Shown here one piece after another: positions 1-7,449 of a stretch of 64,000 nt of DNA. The notes beneath the pieces are model-generated. The model had not been told where the DNA came from, ran no database searches, and saw only the letters and a program-made list of their open reading frames with translations. How positions within the stretch are numbered: the stretch's first letter is position 1; the number at the start of each line of letters is the position of its first letter. This DNA is from Actinomyces oricola (lineage in GTDB: Bacteria; Actinomycetota; Actinomycetes; Actinomycetales; Actinomycetaceae). The stretch covers positions 1 through 64,000 of the forward strand of contig NZ_RYFV01000011.1 of the NCBI RefSeq assembly GCF_004104015.1. The letters run 5' to 3'. The position numbers were made by a program, and so were the translations under genes.

Positions 1-361
1 CCTTCACCACGTCCCGCACAGCGGGTACGTCCCAGAAGTCGGCCTTGATACCCGACTTCTCCGGAGGCCGGCTCAGAACCTCCTTCAGCTCCTGTTTCTG
101 GTCCCTGGTCAGCTTCGCAGCATTCTGGTTGCCCGCGTGACCGGTTACCACCGAGTGCAACCGGGTGCGTCGCCATTCCGCCAGCCACTCCCGCACGGTT
201 CTTCCGGTCCGATCAACCATCTTCGCAATAATGTCCACATCAACGCCGTGCGAGGCATAAAGAACCGCCTCCGCCTTCAGCCTCACTAGAACGAGAGTGT
301 CACTGCGTTTCTTCCATCTCAGAAGAACATCGTGTTCCTTCTGCGTCACATCCACTTGCAT
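1..361 (-). CDS. IS630-type transposase, N-terminal part (runs off the window)
   Basis: The minus-strand frame starting at the ATG at 361 is open to the window edge and gives about 120 residues. They begin MQVDVTQKEHDVLLRWKKRS and include a helix-turn-helix-like stretch (VDVDIIAKMVDRTGRTVREW) followed by a basic WRRTR segment. This is the usual N-terminal DNA-binding layout of IS630/Tc1-like transposases. The DDE catalytic domain would lie outside the window, so integrity cannot be judged. The frame is free of stops over the visible part. The sequence upstream of the start (about 390-460) is clearly AT-richer than its surroundings, as expected at an IS end. Family assignment is by motif appearance only. 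Confidence 0.7.
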   Translation of the reverse strand, partial: MQVDVTQKEHDVLLRWKKRSDTLVLVRLKAEAVLYASHGVDVDIIAKMVDRTGRTVREWLAEWRRTRLHSVVTGHAGNQNAAKLTRDQKQELKEVLSRPPEKSGIKADFWDVPAVRDVVK

Positions 362-531
362 GCAGGTATTCTACAGCGAGCGGCACATGATTTCCAGACT
401 ACTAAACCACAGAATACGATTTTGTTTCATTTCGGCTATAATAGGGCAATAAGGGCAGTTAGGCGCGGGGCGGGCCGGGCGCCGCCCGCGCCCGCCGCCA
501 CGGCCCCGGTGTCCGCGTTCAACCGTTCAGC
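362..531. other. AT-rich flank between the IS630-type gene and the hydrolase gene
   Basis: This short non-coding stretch holds an AT-rich patch at about 390-460, including a TATAAT hexamer at 437-442 with no convincing -35 partner. A CG-rich run follows at 465-505. It probably contains the end of the insertion sequence, but no terminal inverted repeat can be defined because the other end of the element is outside the window. Confidence 0.35.
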
Positions 532-2352
532 TCAGTGCTCCCGTTCAATGTCGAAGACGTATTCCACGGTCTCGGCGCCGGGCCTGCCCTCGCCGGTGAG
601 CGCCGCCATCTGGTCGCTCCACTCGGCGACTGGCGCATAGTTGGAGTTCTCCAGGCCGGCGGCGGCGTCGGCGTAAACCGAGCCCGCATGCGGGTAGGGG
701 TCGGCGTCCTTCCCGGTGTGGGTGTCGACGGTGACGGTCATGCGGTTGGGGGCGTTCGGGTTGGCCGCCCCGTCGAGGGCCGGGACGGCGTCGCCGCTGT
801 TCTCAATGTGCAGGGCGCTGACATTGTCGGGCAGATCCGCCCCCGCCGTCGGCGCCCCGGCGGTGAGCACGGTGGTAATGGTGAACTGCTCGTTAATGGC
901 GGGGTCGGCGGCAATATTGGCGGCGACGATGCCGCCCTGGGAGTGCCCGTAGAAGCCGACCTCCTCACCGGGCTGGATCCCCGCCTGGCGCATGGCGGTG
1001 ACCACGGCGCTCTCCATGTCGGTGGGCATTCCGGCTACGCCCTCAAGGTTGGTCTGGAGGTCCATGGGGTTCGAGCCGCCGCTGCCCCAGTCGGCGGTGC
1101 CGGGGATAATGACCATCCAGGTGGTGCACCCGTTGTCGTCGGTGGTCTTGAGGATGGAAATGACGCCGGAGGAGTCGTCGGTGTCCTGCGCCATGACCTG
1201 ATCGGAGTGGCGAATCACCTCTGCGGCGGTGCGCGGGGCGGTGACGGGGGTCCCCGCCGCGGCGCTGCCGCTCATGGGGGCGACCTCCGTTTTGAGGCCG
1301 AAGGGGTCCTTCGCCGCCGGCGGCACGGTGACGGCCTGGCCCCCGTGGGGGGTGACCGTCACCCCGGTGGTGGGGCCGTGGATATCGACCCCGCGGGCGG
1401 CCGAGGCCATGGCCAGGTAGGCGGCCACCCGCTGCACGGGCGTCAGGGAGTCGGTGTCGACGGTGCGGCTGCCGACCTGGATGGTGTCGGGCAGGGAGCT
1501 TCGGATCCTGGTGTCGAGCCCTGGGGCGGTGCGGGCGAGGTAGTCGCTGACCTCGTCCGCCTCCTGCCCGGAGGAGGCGGACTGCACGCTGTTAATCAGG
1601 ACGGCGAGGGTGACCAGGTCGCCGCCCACCCAGCTGCCCAGCTTGGGGTCCCCGAAGATGGTGCGCAAGGCCTCGATCGCGTCGGACGACGCCGAGGTGC
1701 CCACTCGGCCCTTGTTGCTGATCCCGTACAGGAGGTGGGACCACATGACCAGGGACGGGACCGTCGCGGCGGCCGCCGCATCCGCCACGGACTGCCAGGT
1801 GGACCCGCCGCCCCCGCCGCCCCCGCTGGAGTGCGCCTGGGACTCGGCGGTGGTGTAGGAGGAGGCGCAGGCGGTGACCTCAGCGGCGAGAATCCGCAGT
1901 TCCAGGGCGCAGTTCTGGAGTGAGCCGGACCCGGTGCGGGCGTCGTTAATGGCGTTAATGGCGTTGGACCGCTTGAGTTCAAAGGAGTAGTTGTCCTCCC
2001 CCATGGCGGCCATCACCGCCGAGCCGAGCACCCGGAGGCTGGTGGCGTCCACGGGGTTGGCGGGCAGCACGAGCGGGCCGGCGGGCGGCGCCGGCTCTGG
2101 CGCTGCTTGGACCTCGGCCAGGGCGGTGGCCATGTGGTTGTCGGCATCGTCAAGGCTGGTGGCGGCGCTCTGGAGCGTGGAGGAGAACTCGGTGAGGTCA
2201 TCGGTGTTGACCGATACTCCTCCGCCGCTAATGGTCGCGGTCACTCCGGCGGACATCCCGGGCCAGGTCATGAACTGCGGGACCGGGGCGGGCGATGACG
2301 TCCCGTCGCCGTTGGGCAGCCCGCCCGAGTCCGGCTGCATGGCGGTGGTCAT
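532..2352 (-). CDS. Alpha/beta hydrolase with N-terminal helical (WXG/ESX-like) domain
   Basis: This is a 606-residue protein. The N-terminal 170 residues are helical and Ala-rich and end in a YTTAE motif (Y166-E170) that matches the YxxxD/E type VII secretion signal. A Gly/Ser linker follows. The C-terminal half looks like an alpha/beta hydrolase: the nucleophile elbow GHSQGG places the serine at residue 471, a candidate acid lies in NSGDAVPALDG and a candidate histidine in YPHAGSVY. The ATG overlaps the stop of the upstream WXG-type gene by four bases, so the two are probably translated together. No signal peptide or membrane segment is seen. Inference: a lipase/esterase exported with the small partner. 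No type VII machinery is present in the window, so export is unproven. Confidence 0.72.
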   Translation of the reverse strand: MTTAMQPDSGGLPNGDGTSSPAPVPQFMTWPGMSAGVTATISGGGVSVNTDDLTEFSSTLQSAATSLDDADNHMATALAEVQAAPEPAPPAGPLVLPANPVDATSLRVLGSAVMAAMGEDNYSFELKRSNAINAINDARTGSGSLQNCALELRILAAEVTACASSYTTAESQAHSSGGGGGGGSTWQSVADAAAAATVPSLVMWSHLLYGISNKGRVGTSASSDAIEALRTIFGDPKLGSWVGGDLVTLAVLINSVQSASSGQEADEVSDYLARTAPGLDTRIRSSLPDTIQVGSRTVDTDSLTPVQRVAAYLAMASAARGVDIHGPTTGVTVTPHGGQAVTVPPAAKDPFGLKTEVAPMSGSAAAGTPVTAPRTAAEVIRHSDQVMAQDTDDSSGVISILKTTDDNGCTTWMVIIPGTADWGSGGSNPMDLQTNLEGVAGMPTDMESAVVTAMRQAGIQPGEEVGFYGHSQGGIVAANIAADPAINEQFTITTVLTAGAPTAGADLPDNVSALHIENSGDAVPALDGAANPNAPNRMTVTVDTHTGKDADPYPHAGSVYADAAAGLENSNYAPVAEWSDQMAALTGEGRPGAETVEYVFDIEREH

Positions 2353-2576
2353 GACTCCGCTCCGCTCTGGTCGCCTGCCGACTCCATGTCGGCGACAGCC
2401 GTCCGAGCGGTGTCAAGCAGCGTGCCCAAGCCGGACAAGAGCGCAACGGCCTCATCGAGACTGGTCTGGCAGTTCTGGGCGGCTGGACCCACCCAGGTGG
2501 AGGGGACGGTGCTGGGTACAAGGGCGACGGCGGTATCGGCATCGTCCTCTGCGAGGGTGATAGTCAGGGAGCTCAT
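2349..2576 (-). CDS. Small WXG-type protein, partner of the downstream hydrolase
   Basis: This is a 75-residue protein starting MSSLTITLAEDDADTAVAL. A longer start at 2834 is possible, but the added residues are low-complexity and the internal ATG at 2576 gives the typical size. A WVG tripeptide (STWVGPAAQNC) sits in the middle between two predicted helices, as in WXG100 helical-hairpin proteins. The stop overlaps the hydrolase ATG (ATGA at 2349-2352), which indicates translational coupling. Inference: it forms a heterodimer with the helical N-terminus of the hydrolase. Sequence similarity is limited to the motif, size and context, so the family is not certain. Confidence 0.6.
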   Translation of the reverse strand: MSSLTITLAEDDADTAVALVPSTVPSTWVGPAAQNCQTSLDEAVALLSGLGTLLDTARTAVADMESAGDQSGAES

Positions 2577-2764
2577 GGCCCCGACAGTAGAGCGCGGCAT
2601 CACCGGGCCGCCGGCGCCCTGTGAATGCGGCCGTATCAGGGGTTCAGGAGACGGCCTGTGGTTCTCGGGGTCGATGGGCGGGGGTCCCAGGGCAGATGGG
2701 CGGGGTGTTCGCCGCGCCCCCGGGGGGCCAGAGGTACCGGTCGCTAGCGGTACACCAGCGCGCC

Positions 2765-2851
2765 GGTAAGTCCAGTAAGCGGGGTGGCCGGGCCCTCCAA
2801 AGCGGAGTAGCCCCACGTCCCCAGGTAAATCCAATAAGTGGGGTGGCCGGG
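2765..2851. repeat. Two imperfect 28-bp direct repeats
   Basis: Positions 2765-2792 and 2824-2851 match at 25 of 28 bases, with a shared core GTAA.TCCA.TAAG.GGGGTGG. The spacing is 59 bp. They lie between the WXG-type gene start and the methyltransferase stop, a gene-free stretch of about 290 bp. The role is unknown; they could be tandem regulatory sites or remnants of a minisatellite. Confidence 0.6.
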
Positions 2852-2865
2852 CTCAGGCGCGGCGG

Positions 2866-3513
2866 TCAGGTGCCTGAGCCCTCCTCTGTCGCCTGAGCCC
2901 TCCTCAGGCACACAATGGCGTCGGCGCGGTGCCCGCTCCGGCCGTCCGGCCCGGTGGCCCGCTGCCAGCGCTCCTCGCAGACCTCAACCGCCCAGCCGGC
3001 CACGGCCGGGCCAATTCCTTCCAGGAGCTCGGCGGCGCGGTAAGTGTGGGAGTGATGGGTGTGCCAGGGCGGGTTGACGGCGTGAACGACTACCAGGAGT
3101 CGCCCGCCGGGGGCGAGGCGCGCGGCGGCGTCGGCGAGCATGGCGGTCAGGCTCACTGAGCCCTCCTGCGGACCGCCGTGGACGTAGAAGCTGGTGACCA
3201 GGTCGAAAGGGCCCTCCGGCAGGCCGGCACCCACGTCGTGGGCGCGCGCAGTCACCCGCCCGTCCAGGCCCCGGCGTCCGGCCTCCTCCAGCAGGCGGCC
3301 AATGGCGGTGGCCGACAGGTCCACCCCGGTGACCCGCCAGCCGCGCTCGGCCAGCCACAGGGCGTCGGCGCCCTCCCCGCAACCAATGTCGAGGGCTCGG
3401 CCGGGGGGCCAGGCGGCTGCCAGCTCCGGCAGCCAGTCGTTGGGCCTGCCCGACCAGAGCCGGTCCACGGAGGAGTACCGCTCCTCCCAGTGCTGTGCGT
3501 GCTCACCCGTCAT
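2866..3513 (-). CDS. Class I SAM-dependent methyltransferase
   Basis: This is a 215-residue cytosolic protein. The SAM-binding motif I is clear (ALDIGCGEGADALWLAERGW, around residue 40), with the acidic residue ending strand 2 (VTGVDLSATAI), motif II (GPFDLVTSFYVH) and a late APGGRLLVV strand. Overall it resembles TehB/UbiE-like small-molecule methyltransferases. The substrate cannot be deduced. It starts at ATG 3513 and lies convergent or unlinked to its neighbours, with the broken subtilase immediately upstream on the other strand. The C-terminal 25 residues are variable. Confidence 0.8.
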   Translation of the reverse strand: MTGEHAQHWEERYSSVDRLWSGRPNDWLPELAAAWPPGRALDIGCGEGADALWLAERGWRVTGVDLSATAIGRLLEEAGRRGLDGRVTARAHDVGAGLPEGPFDLVTSFYVHGGPQEGSVSLTAMLADAAARLAPGGRLLVVVHAVNPPWHTHHSHTYRAAELLEGIGPAVAGWAVEVCEERWQRATGPDGRSGHRADAIVCLRRAQATEEGSGT

Positions 3514-3560
3514 GGTGCGAGCCTAGCGGCGCCATTGAGACCGCCCGCTCCTGGCGGCCA

Positions 3561-3883
3561 TGTGCCGCCCCGCAGGTGTCTGGCGCGGTTGCGCTACTGA
3601 TGCGCTACTGAACGCCCTCGACCCCGATCTCACGACGGAGGAGGCCACCACGCTGCTGCAAGACACCTCGCAGCCACCGACCTCGTGCGACCGGGACGCC
3701 TGCGGTACTGGCATTATCGACGCCAACGCCGCCGTGACCGCACTGTCGTCCGAGCACACGCCCAGCGCCCCGACCGAGGATCCGGGTACCGGCGAAGGCG
3801 CGCCCACCGACGACCCCAGGGACTCCTCCGGCCTGAGAGACACCCTGGAGGACATCTGGGACTACCTCCGCGGAGAGGAGTGA
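3561..3883 (+). pseudogene. Remnant of a secreted subtilisin-like (S8) protease with an 11-bp duplication frameshift
   Basis: Read from 3564, the frame gives AAPQVSGAVALL, the segment just after the catalytic Ser of subtilases, and then stops at 3609. The continuation NALDPDLTTEEATTLL is in another frame. The cause is visible: an 11-base tandem duplication, GCGCTACTGAT (3591-3601) followed by GCGCTACTGA (3602-3611). Deleting one copy joins the two parts exactly in frame. The rest (CDRDACGTGIIDANAAV) is the usual end of an S8 domain, followed by a Pro/Thr/Asp-rich tail ending at 3883. The protease N-terminus, Asp, His and Ser are missing, because the methyltransferase gene lies where they should be. 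It is therefore a dead fragment. Confidence 0.8.
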
Positions 3884-3944
3884 CAGCCGGCTGTCGACGA
3901 GGGGCCCGGGCGGCGGCACGTGGTGAACCTGACACAATGGGGCC

Positions 3945-5405
3945 ATGGTCGATCTTGCCACTATCACTCCCCCCATTGCCCTGGGCCCGCTGGACGGCCG
4001 CTACCGCGCCATTACGGCCCCCCTGGTCAACCACCTTTCTGAGGCCGCGCTCAACCGGGCGCGGCTCATGGTTGAGGTCGAGTGGCTTATTCACCTCACC
4101 GAGGGCCGCATTCTGCCCGGCGCCCCGGTCCTGTCAGAGGCGGAGAAGACCTACCTGCGCGGCGTCGTCGAGGATTTCGGCGCCCAGGACATTGCCGAAC
4201 TGGCCAGTATTGAGGCCATCACCCGCCACGACGTCAAGGCCGTGGAGTACCTGCTCAAGCGCCGCCTGGAGGCGGCCGCCGACGCCGGGGTCGCCGGCGT
4301 CGGCGGCCCCACGGTGCTGCCGGGCGTGGGTGAAATCGTCCACATTTTCTGCACCAGTGAGGACATTAATAACCTCGCCTACGCTCTGACCATCCGCTCG
4401 GCCGTGGAAGAGGTGTGGCTGCCCGCGGCCCGCGGCCTGGTCGCCGATCTGTCCGCCATGGCCCACCAGCAGGCGCAGACCGCCATGCTGTCGCGCACCC
4501 ACGGGCAGACGGCCACGCCGACGACCCTGGGCAAGGAGCTCGCCGTCCTCGCCCACCGCCTGGGCCGGCAGCTGCACCGTGTGGAGGCGGCCGAGTACCT
4601 GGGCAAGATCAATGGGGCGACCGGCACTTTCGGGGCGCATGTGGTCTCGGTGCCCGGGGTGGATTGGCAGGCGGTGGCACGTTCTTTCGTGGAGTCCCTG
4701 GGCCTGGTCTGGAACCCGCTGACCACGCAGATTGAGCCCCATGACTGGCAGGCCGAGCTCTACTCCGATGTCGCCCGTTTCAACCGGATCACCCACAACT
4801 TGGCCACCGACGTGTGGACCTACATCTCCCTGGGTTACTTCCGCCAGCGTCTGAGCGCCCAGGGCTCAACGGGATCGTCGACCATGCCGCACAAGGTCAA
4901 CCCCATCCGCTTTGAGAACGGCGAAGCGAACCTGGAGATCTCCTGCGCGCTGCTCGATGCGCTGGCCTCCACGTTGGTGACCTCCCGACTCCAGCGGGAC
5001 CTGACCGACTCCACCACCCAGCGCAATGTCGGGTCGGCCCTGGGGCACTCGCTGCTGGCCATTGACAATGTCCGCCGCGGCCTGGCCGGGCTGGATGTTG
5101 ACGCCGACCGTCTGGCCGAGGACCTTGACACCGCCTGGGAGGTGCTGGGGGAGCCGGTGCAGCAGGCCATGCGGGCCGCCGCAGTGGCCGGGGCCACCGG
5201 CATGGCCGACCCCTACGAGCGCCTGAAGGAGCTCACCCGCGGCCGCACGGTCACCCCCGAGGGCATGCGCGATTTCATTGCCTCCCTGGGGATGCCCGAC
5301 GATGTCGAGACTCGTCTTCTGGCCCTGACCCCCGCCACCTACACGGGCATTGCCGCCCAGCTCGTGGACCACCTGGAGGGCCGCCCTCGGCAGTCCCAGG
5401 AGTAG
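3945..5405 (+). CDS. purB: Adenylosuccinate lyase
   Basis: This 486-residue enzyme catalyses two beta-eliminations of fumarate: from SAICAR in IMP synthesis and from adenylosuccinate in AMP synthesis. The superfamily signature GSSTMPHKVNPIRFENGE (around residue 310) carries the mobile catalytic-loop serines. The N-terminal ALGPLDGRYR and TSEDINNLAY segments are typical of the long, E. coli-type PurB. The start at ATG 3945 is chosen because homologous sequence begins at once (LATITPPIALGPLDGRY). The gene stands alone and is followed by a strong hairpin. Full length, no anomalies. Confidence 0.96.
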   Translation: MVDLATITPPIALGPLDGRYRAITAPLVNHLSEAALNRARLMVEVEWLIHLTEGRILPGAPVLSEAEKTYLRGVVEDFGAQDIAELASIEAITRHDVKAVEYLLKRRLEAAADAGVAGVGGPTVLPGVGEIVHIFCTSEDINNLAYALTIRSAVEEVWLPAARGLVADLSAMAHQQAQTAMLSRTHGQTATPTTLGKELAVLAHRLGRQLHRVEAAEYLGKINGATGTFGAHVVSVPGVDWQAVARSFVESLGLVWNPLTTQIEPHDWQAELYSDVARFNRITHNLATDVWTYISLGYFRQRLSAQGSTGSSTMPHKVNPIRFENGEANLEISCALLDALASTLVTSRLQRDLTDSTTQRNVGSALGHSLLAIDNVRRGLAGLDVDADRLAEDLDTAWEVLGEPVQQAMRAAAVAGATGMADPYERLKELTRGRTVTPEGMRDFIASLGMPDDVETRLLALTPATYTGIAAQLVDHLEGRPRQSQE

Positions 5406-5462
5406 GGGCTCCGGAGGGGGCGGTGGGGTTCCCGGCCGAGCACTGTTCGCAGTGACGCCCGA

Positions 5463-5515
5463 CCGGGCGCGGTAGCCGGGTGCGCCGACCGGGCGCGTTC
5501 GGCTACCGCGCCCGG
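5463..5515. terminator. 16-bp perfect inverted repeat between convergent genes
   Basis: Arms 5463-5478 and 5500-5515 are perfectly complementary over 16 bp, with a 21-base loop. There is no T-run. It sits 58 bp after the purB stop and 46 bp after the stop of the convergent Pro-rich gene, so it can serve both strands as a transcription terminator. Confidence 0.75.
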
Positions 5516-5560
5516 ATCTGTTACGGCCTCAGTTGCGGCCCTCATGGACCTTGATGAACC

Positions 5561-6535
5561 TTAATGGGAGCGGGGGTCTCTCTGCCCCGGGAAACCCCCA
5601 TAGTGCGGGGAGTGCGGGGGTTGGGTGTGCCTCATGGGGCCGCCCTGCACCTCCCCGGGAGGCGCGCCCGGGTTGCGGCCATCTCCTGGAGCCGGGTTCA
5701 TCGCCTCCATCAGGGGGCTCAACATGCGGAACATGTGCCTTTGGAACGCCTCTATATGGGCCGCGCTCCTGGGGTCAATGGCGCCAGGGGCCGCCGAGAA
5801 TGCGAGCTGGGGCGCAATGCCCGCCGGCGGCCCCGGTTGAATCCCTCCCATGGGCGCGCCCGGGGGCGGCCAGCCCGGCACCCCTCCTGGAGGCATCCCA
5901 CCGGCCGGCGGCCCCGGTTGAGGCCATCCCCCGGGCGCACCCGGAGGCAGAGGGCTTGGAGGCATCTGCCCGGGCACCGAGGGAGGCCTTCCCCCAGGTG
6001 CGCCCGAGGGCGGCCAGCCCGGCACCCCTCCCGGAGGCATCCCACCAGCCGGCGCACCCTGGGAAGGTCGTCCCATGGGCGCACCCGGCGGCAGAGGGCT
6101 CGGAGGCATCTGCCCGGGCACCGGGGAAGGTCGTCCGGACGGATGGTTCTGTGCCACCACCCCGTCCGTCTGCCCGGGCGCCGGGGAAGGCCTTCTGGTT
6201 GTGGGGGCCGCTTGGGGCGGCCTGGTGGTGGGCGAGGACTGACGTCTGACTGTGGGCGCACTCCTCGTCGGACGGCTTGTGGGAGCCGCCTGGGGCGGCC
6301 TGGTGGTGCGCGAGGAGGAGCGAGGAGCCCCATCGGCCTTTTTCGGTGCGCGGTCCGCGCCCTTTTCGCCGCCACCCCCAGTTCGCCCGCTTGGGGCGGC
6401 GTCGAGCACAGAGACGTCGTAGATGAGGGATCCCGTAAGAGGGTCGCCCAGAACGGTGCCGAAGGGCTCCTCGCCGAAGGAGATGTCAGAGGGGGTCCAC
6501 CCCAGAGGCGCCCAAGAGGTGTCGTCGTTCACCAT
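5561..6535 (-). CDS. Proline/glycine-rich repeat protein of unknown function
   Basis: The start is taken at ATG 6535 (MVNDDTSWAPLGWTPSDISF); the frame could extend 12 residues upstream. The product has about 324 residues. A short ordered N-terminus (DPLTGSLIYDVSVLD) is followed by an Arg/Thr/Pro-rich stretch and then by imperfect repeats built on GQMPPSPLPPGAP and PAGGMPPGGVPGWPP. The C-terminus (IEAFQRHMFRMLSPLMEAMN) may form one helix, followed by a disordered tail. No signal peptide or membrane segment is visible. I do not recognise the family. The repeats make the opposite strand look open, but this strand has the plausible start and the ordered ends. It is divergent from the copper operon. 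Confidence 0.6.
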   Translation of the reverse strand: MVNDDTSWAPLGWTPSDISFGEEPFGTVLGDPLTGSLIYDVSVLDAAPSGRTGGGGEKGADRAPKKADGAPRSSSRTTRPPQAAPTSRPTRSAPTVRRQSSPTTRPPQAAPTTRRPSPAPGQTDGVVAQNHPSGRPSPVPGQMPPSPLPPGAPMGRPSQGAPAGGMPPGGVPGWPPSGAPGGRPPSVPGQMPPSPLPPGAPGGWPQPGPPAGGMPPGGVPGWPPPGAPMGGIQPGPPAGIAPQLAFSAAPGAIDPRSAAHIEAFQRHMFRMLSPLMEAMNPAPGDGRNPGAPPGEVQGGPMRHTQPPHSPHYGGFPGQRDPRSH

Positions 6536-6699
6536 ATGGCCAGCATCGCATGGATACGGCGGCGCAACCACAGGGGTCGCAGTCTTGCGCCCTCAGCCGG
6601 AGCGGGCGACCTCGGGCGGCGCGACCACGGGGGTCGCGGATTGCTCACGGAATCGGCCCGCTCAGGCGTGACGCAGGGGTTCAGCGCTCACTCCCGCCC

Positions 6700-6728
6700 T
6701 TGACATCAATACCCCCCAGGGGTACTTT
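6700..6728 (+). promoter_or_regulatory. Copper operon promoter overlapped by a CsoR operator
   Basis: A consensus -35 TTGACA lies at 6700-6705. Seventeen bases later a weak -10 (TACTTT, 6723-6728) follows. The spacer and -10 are covered by TACCCCCCAGGGGTA (6710-6724), the G/C-tract dyad known from CsoR operators. A Cu(I)-free CsoR bound here would block RNA polymerase. The csoR start codon is 30 bp downstream, with AGGAGA as ribosome binding site. Confidence 0.85.
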
Positions 6729-6757
6729 CGCAGCACCGGACACGACAGGAGAACGCG

Positions 6758-7039
6758 ATGGCCGGCTACACGGGCACCAAGGAGGACTACCTCAAGCGGC
6801 TGCGCCGCATTGAGGGCCAGGTCCGGGGCATCTCCCGCATGGTCGAGGCAGACACGTACTGCATTGATGTCTTGACCCAGATCGCAGCCGCCACCAGTGC
6901 ACTGCGGGCCGTGAGCCTGGGGCTCATGGAGGACCACATGAGTCACTGCGTTATGCGCGCCGCCCAGTCCTCCAATGAGGAGGGCCGCACCAAAATCCGC
7001 GAGGCCTCTGACGCCGTCGCCCGCCTTCTCCGGTCCTGA
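6758..7039 (+). CDS. csoR: Copper-sensing repressor CsoR
   Basis: This is a 93-residue all-helical DUF156-family repressor. The Cu(I) ligands C35, H60 and C64 (in TYCIDVLT and DHMSHCV) occupy the positions of the classic Cys-His-Cys site. The RRIEGQVRGI segment at residues 16-25 is the family hallmark for DNA binding. Cu(I) binding is expected to release the protein from the operator directly upstream, so the gene is autoregulated. It is followed 27 bp later by copZ and then by the copper ATPase. Confidence 0.93.
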   Translation: MAGYTGTKEDYLKRLRRIEGQVRGISRMVEADTYCIDVLTQIAAATSALRAVSLGLMEDHMSHCVMRAAQSSNEEGRTKIREASDAVARLLRS

Positions 7040-7066
7040 CCCACCTCTATCCGCAAGGAGCACCCC

Positions 7067-7327
7067 ATGACCGAGTTCACCGCCGAAGGAATTGACCGCA
7101 CCACCATTCTTAAGGTCTCCGGGCTGACCTGTGGTCACTGTGTCACTCACATCACCGAGGAGATTGAGGCGCTGCCCGGCGTCAAGAACGTTTCCGTACT
7201 GCTGTCCAAGGGCGGCCAGTCGACGGTGACAGTTGTCTCCGACGTCCTTTTGAACGATGCCGCCCTTGCTGAGGCCATTGACGAAGCCGGGGACTATGTG
7301 CTCGACTCCATTGAGCGCGACGCCTAA
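7067..7327 (+). CDS. copZ: Copper chaperone, heavy-metal-associated domain
   Basis: This 86-residue protein has a single HMA ferredoxin-like fold with GLTCGHC (C22, C25), which binds Cu(I). It would carry Cu(I) in the cytosol to the P-type ATPase encoded next in the operon. A clear ribosome binding site (AAGGAG) precedes the ATG. The C-terminal [11 protein letters not shown] strand completes the fold. Full length for the family, with an N-terminal extension of about ten residues. Confidence 0.9.
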   Translation: MTEFTAEGIDRTTILKVSGLTCGHCVTHITEEIEALPGVKNVSVLLSKGGQSTVTVVSDVLLNDAALAEAIDEAGDYVLDSIERDA

Positions 7328-7449
7328 CCGGGTCGTCCCGGACATGCGGTTCTCGGTCGCCATTCGCGCCCGCCCTGCTAGGGTCTAACGACGTCCGTCA
7401 TACCGCTCAGACCGTCCGCGCCCGTCAACCCGAACCGGAAGCCGCGTTC

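Noticed and set aside
437-442. TATAAT as a plus-strand promoter
   Set aside because: There is no -35 at a suitable distance and no plus-strand gene follows; it is probably part of the AT-rich IS end.
535-1923. Long plus-strand frame (462 codons) opposite the hydrolase gene
   Set aside because: The product is Gly/Val/Arg-rich without motifs. The minus-strand frame has a catalytic motif, a coupled partner and a plausible start. It is a GC-driven shadow.
532-3883. A complete type VII secretion locus with mycosin
   Set aside because: Only a WXG-type pair and a subtilase fragment are present. The fragment has the Cys-containing end of ordinary secreted subtilases and no ESX core gene is seen.
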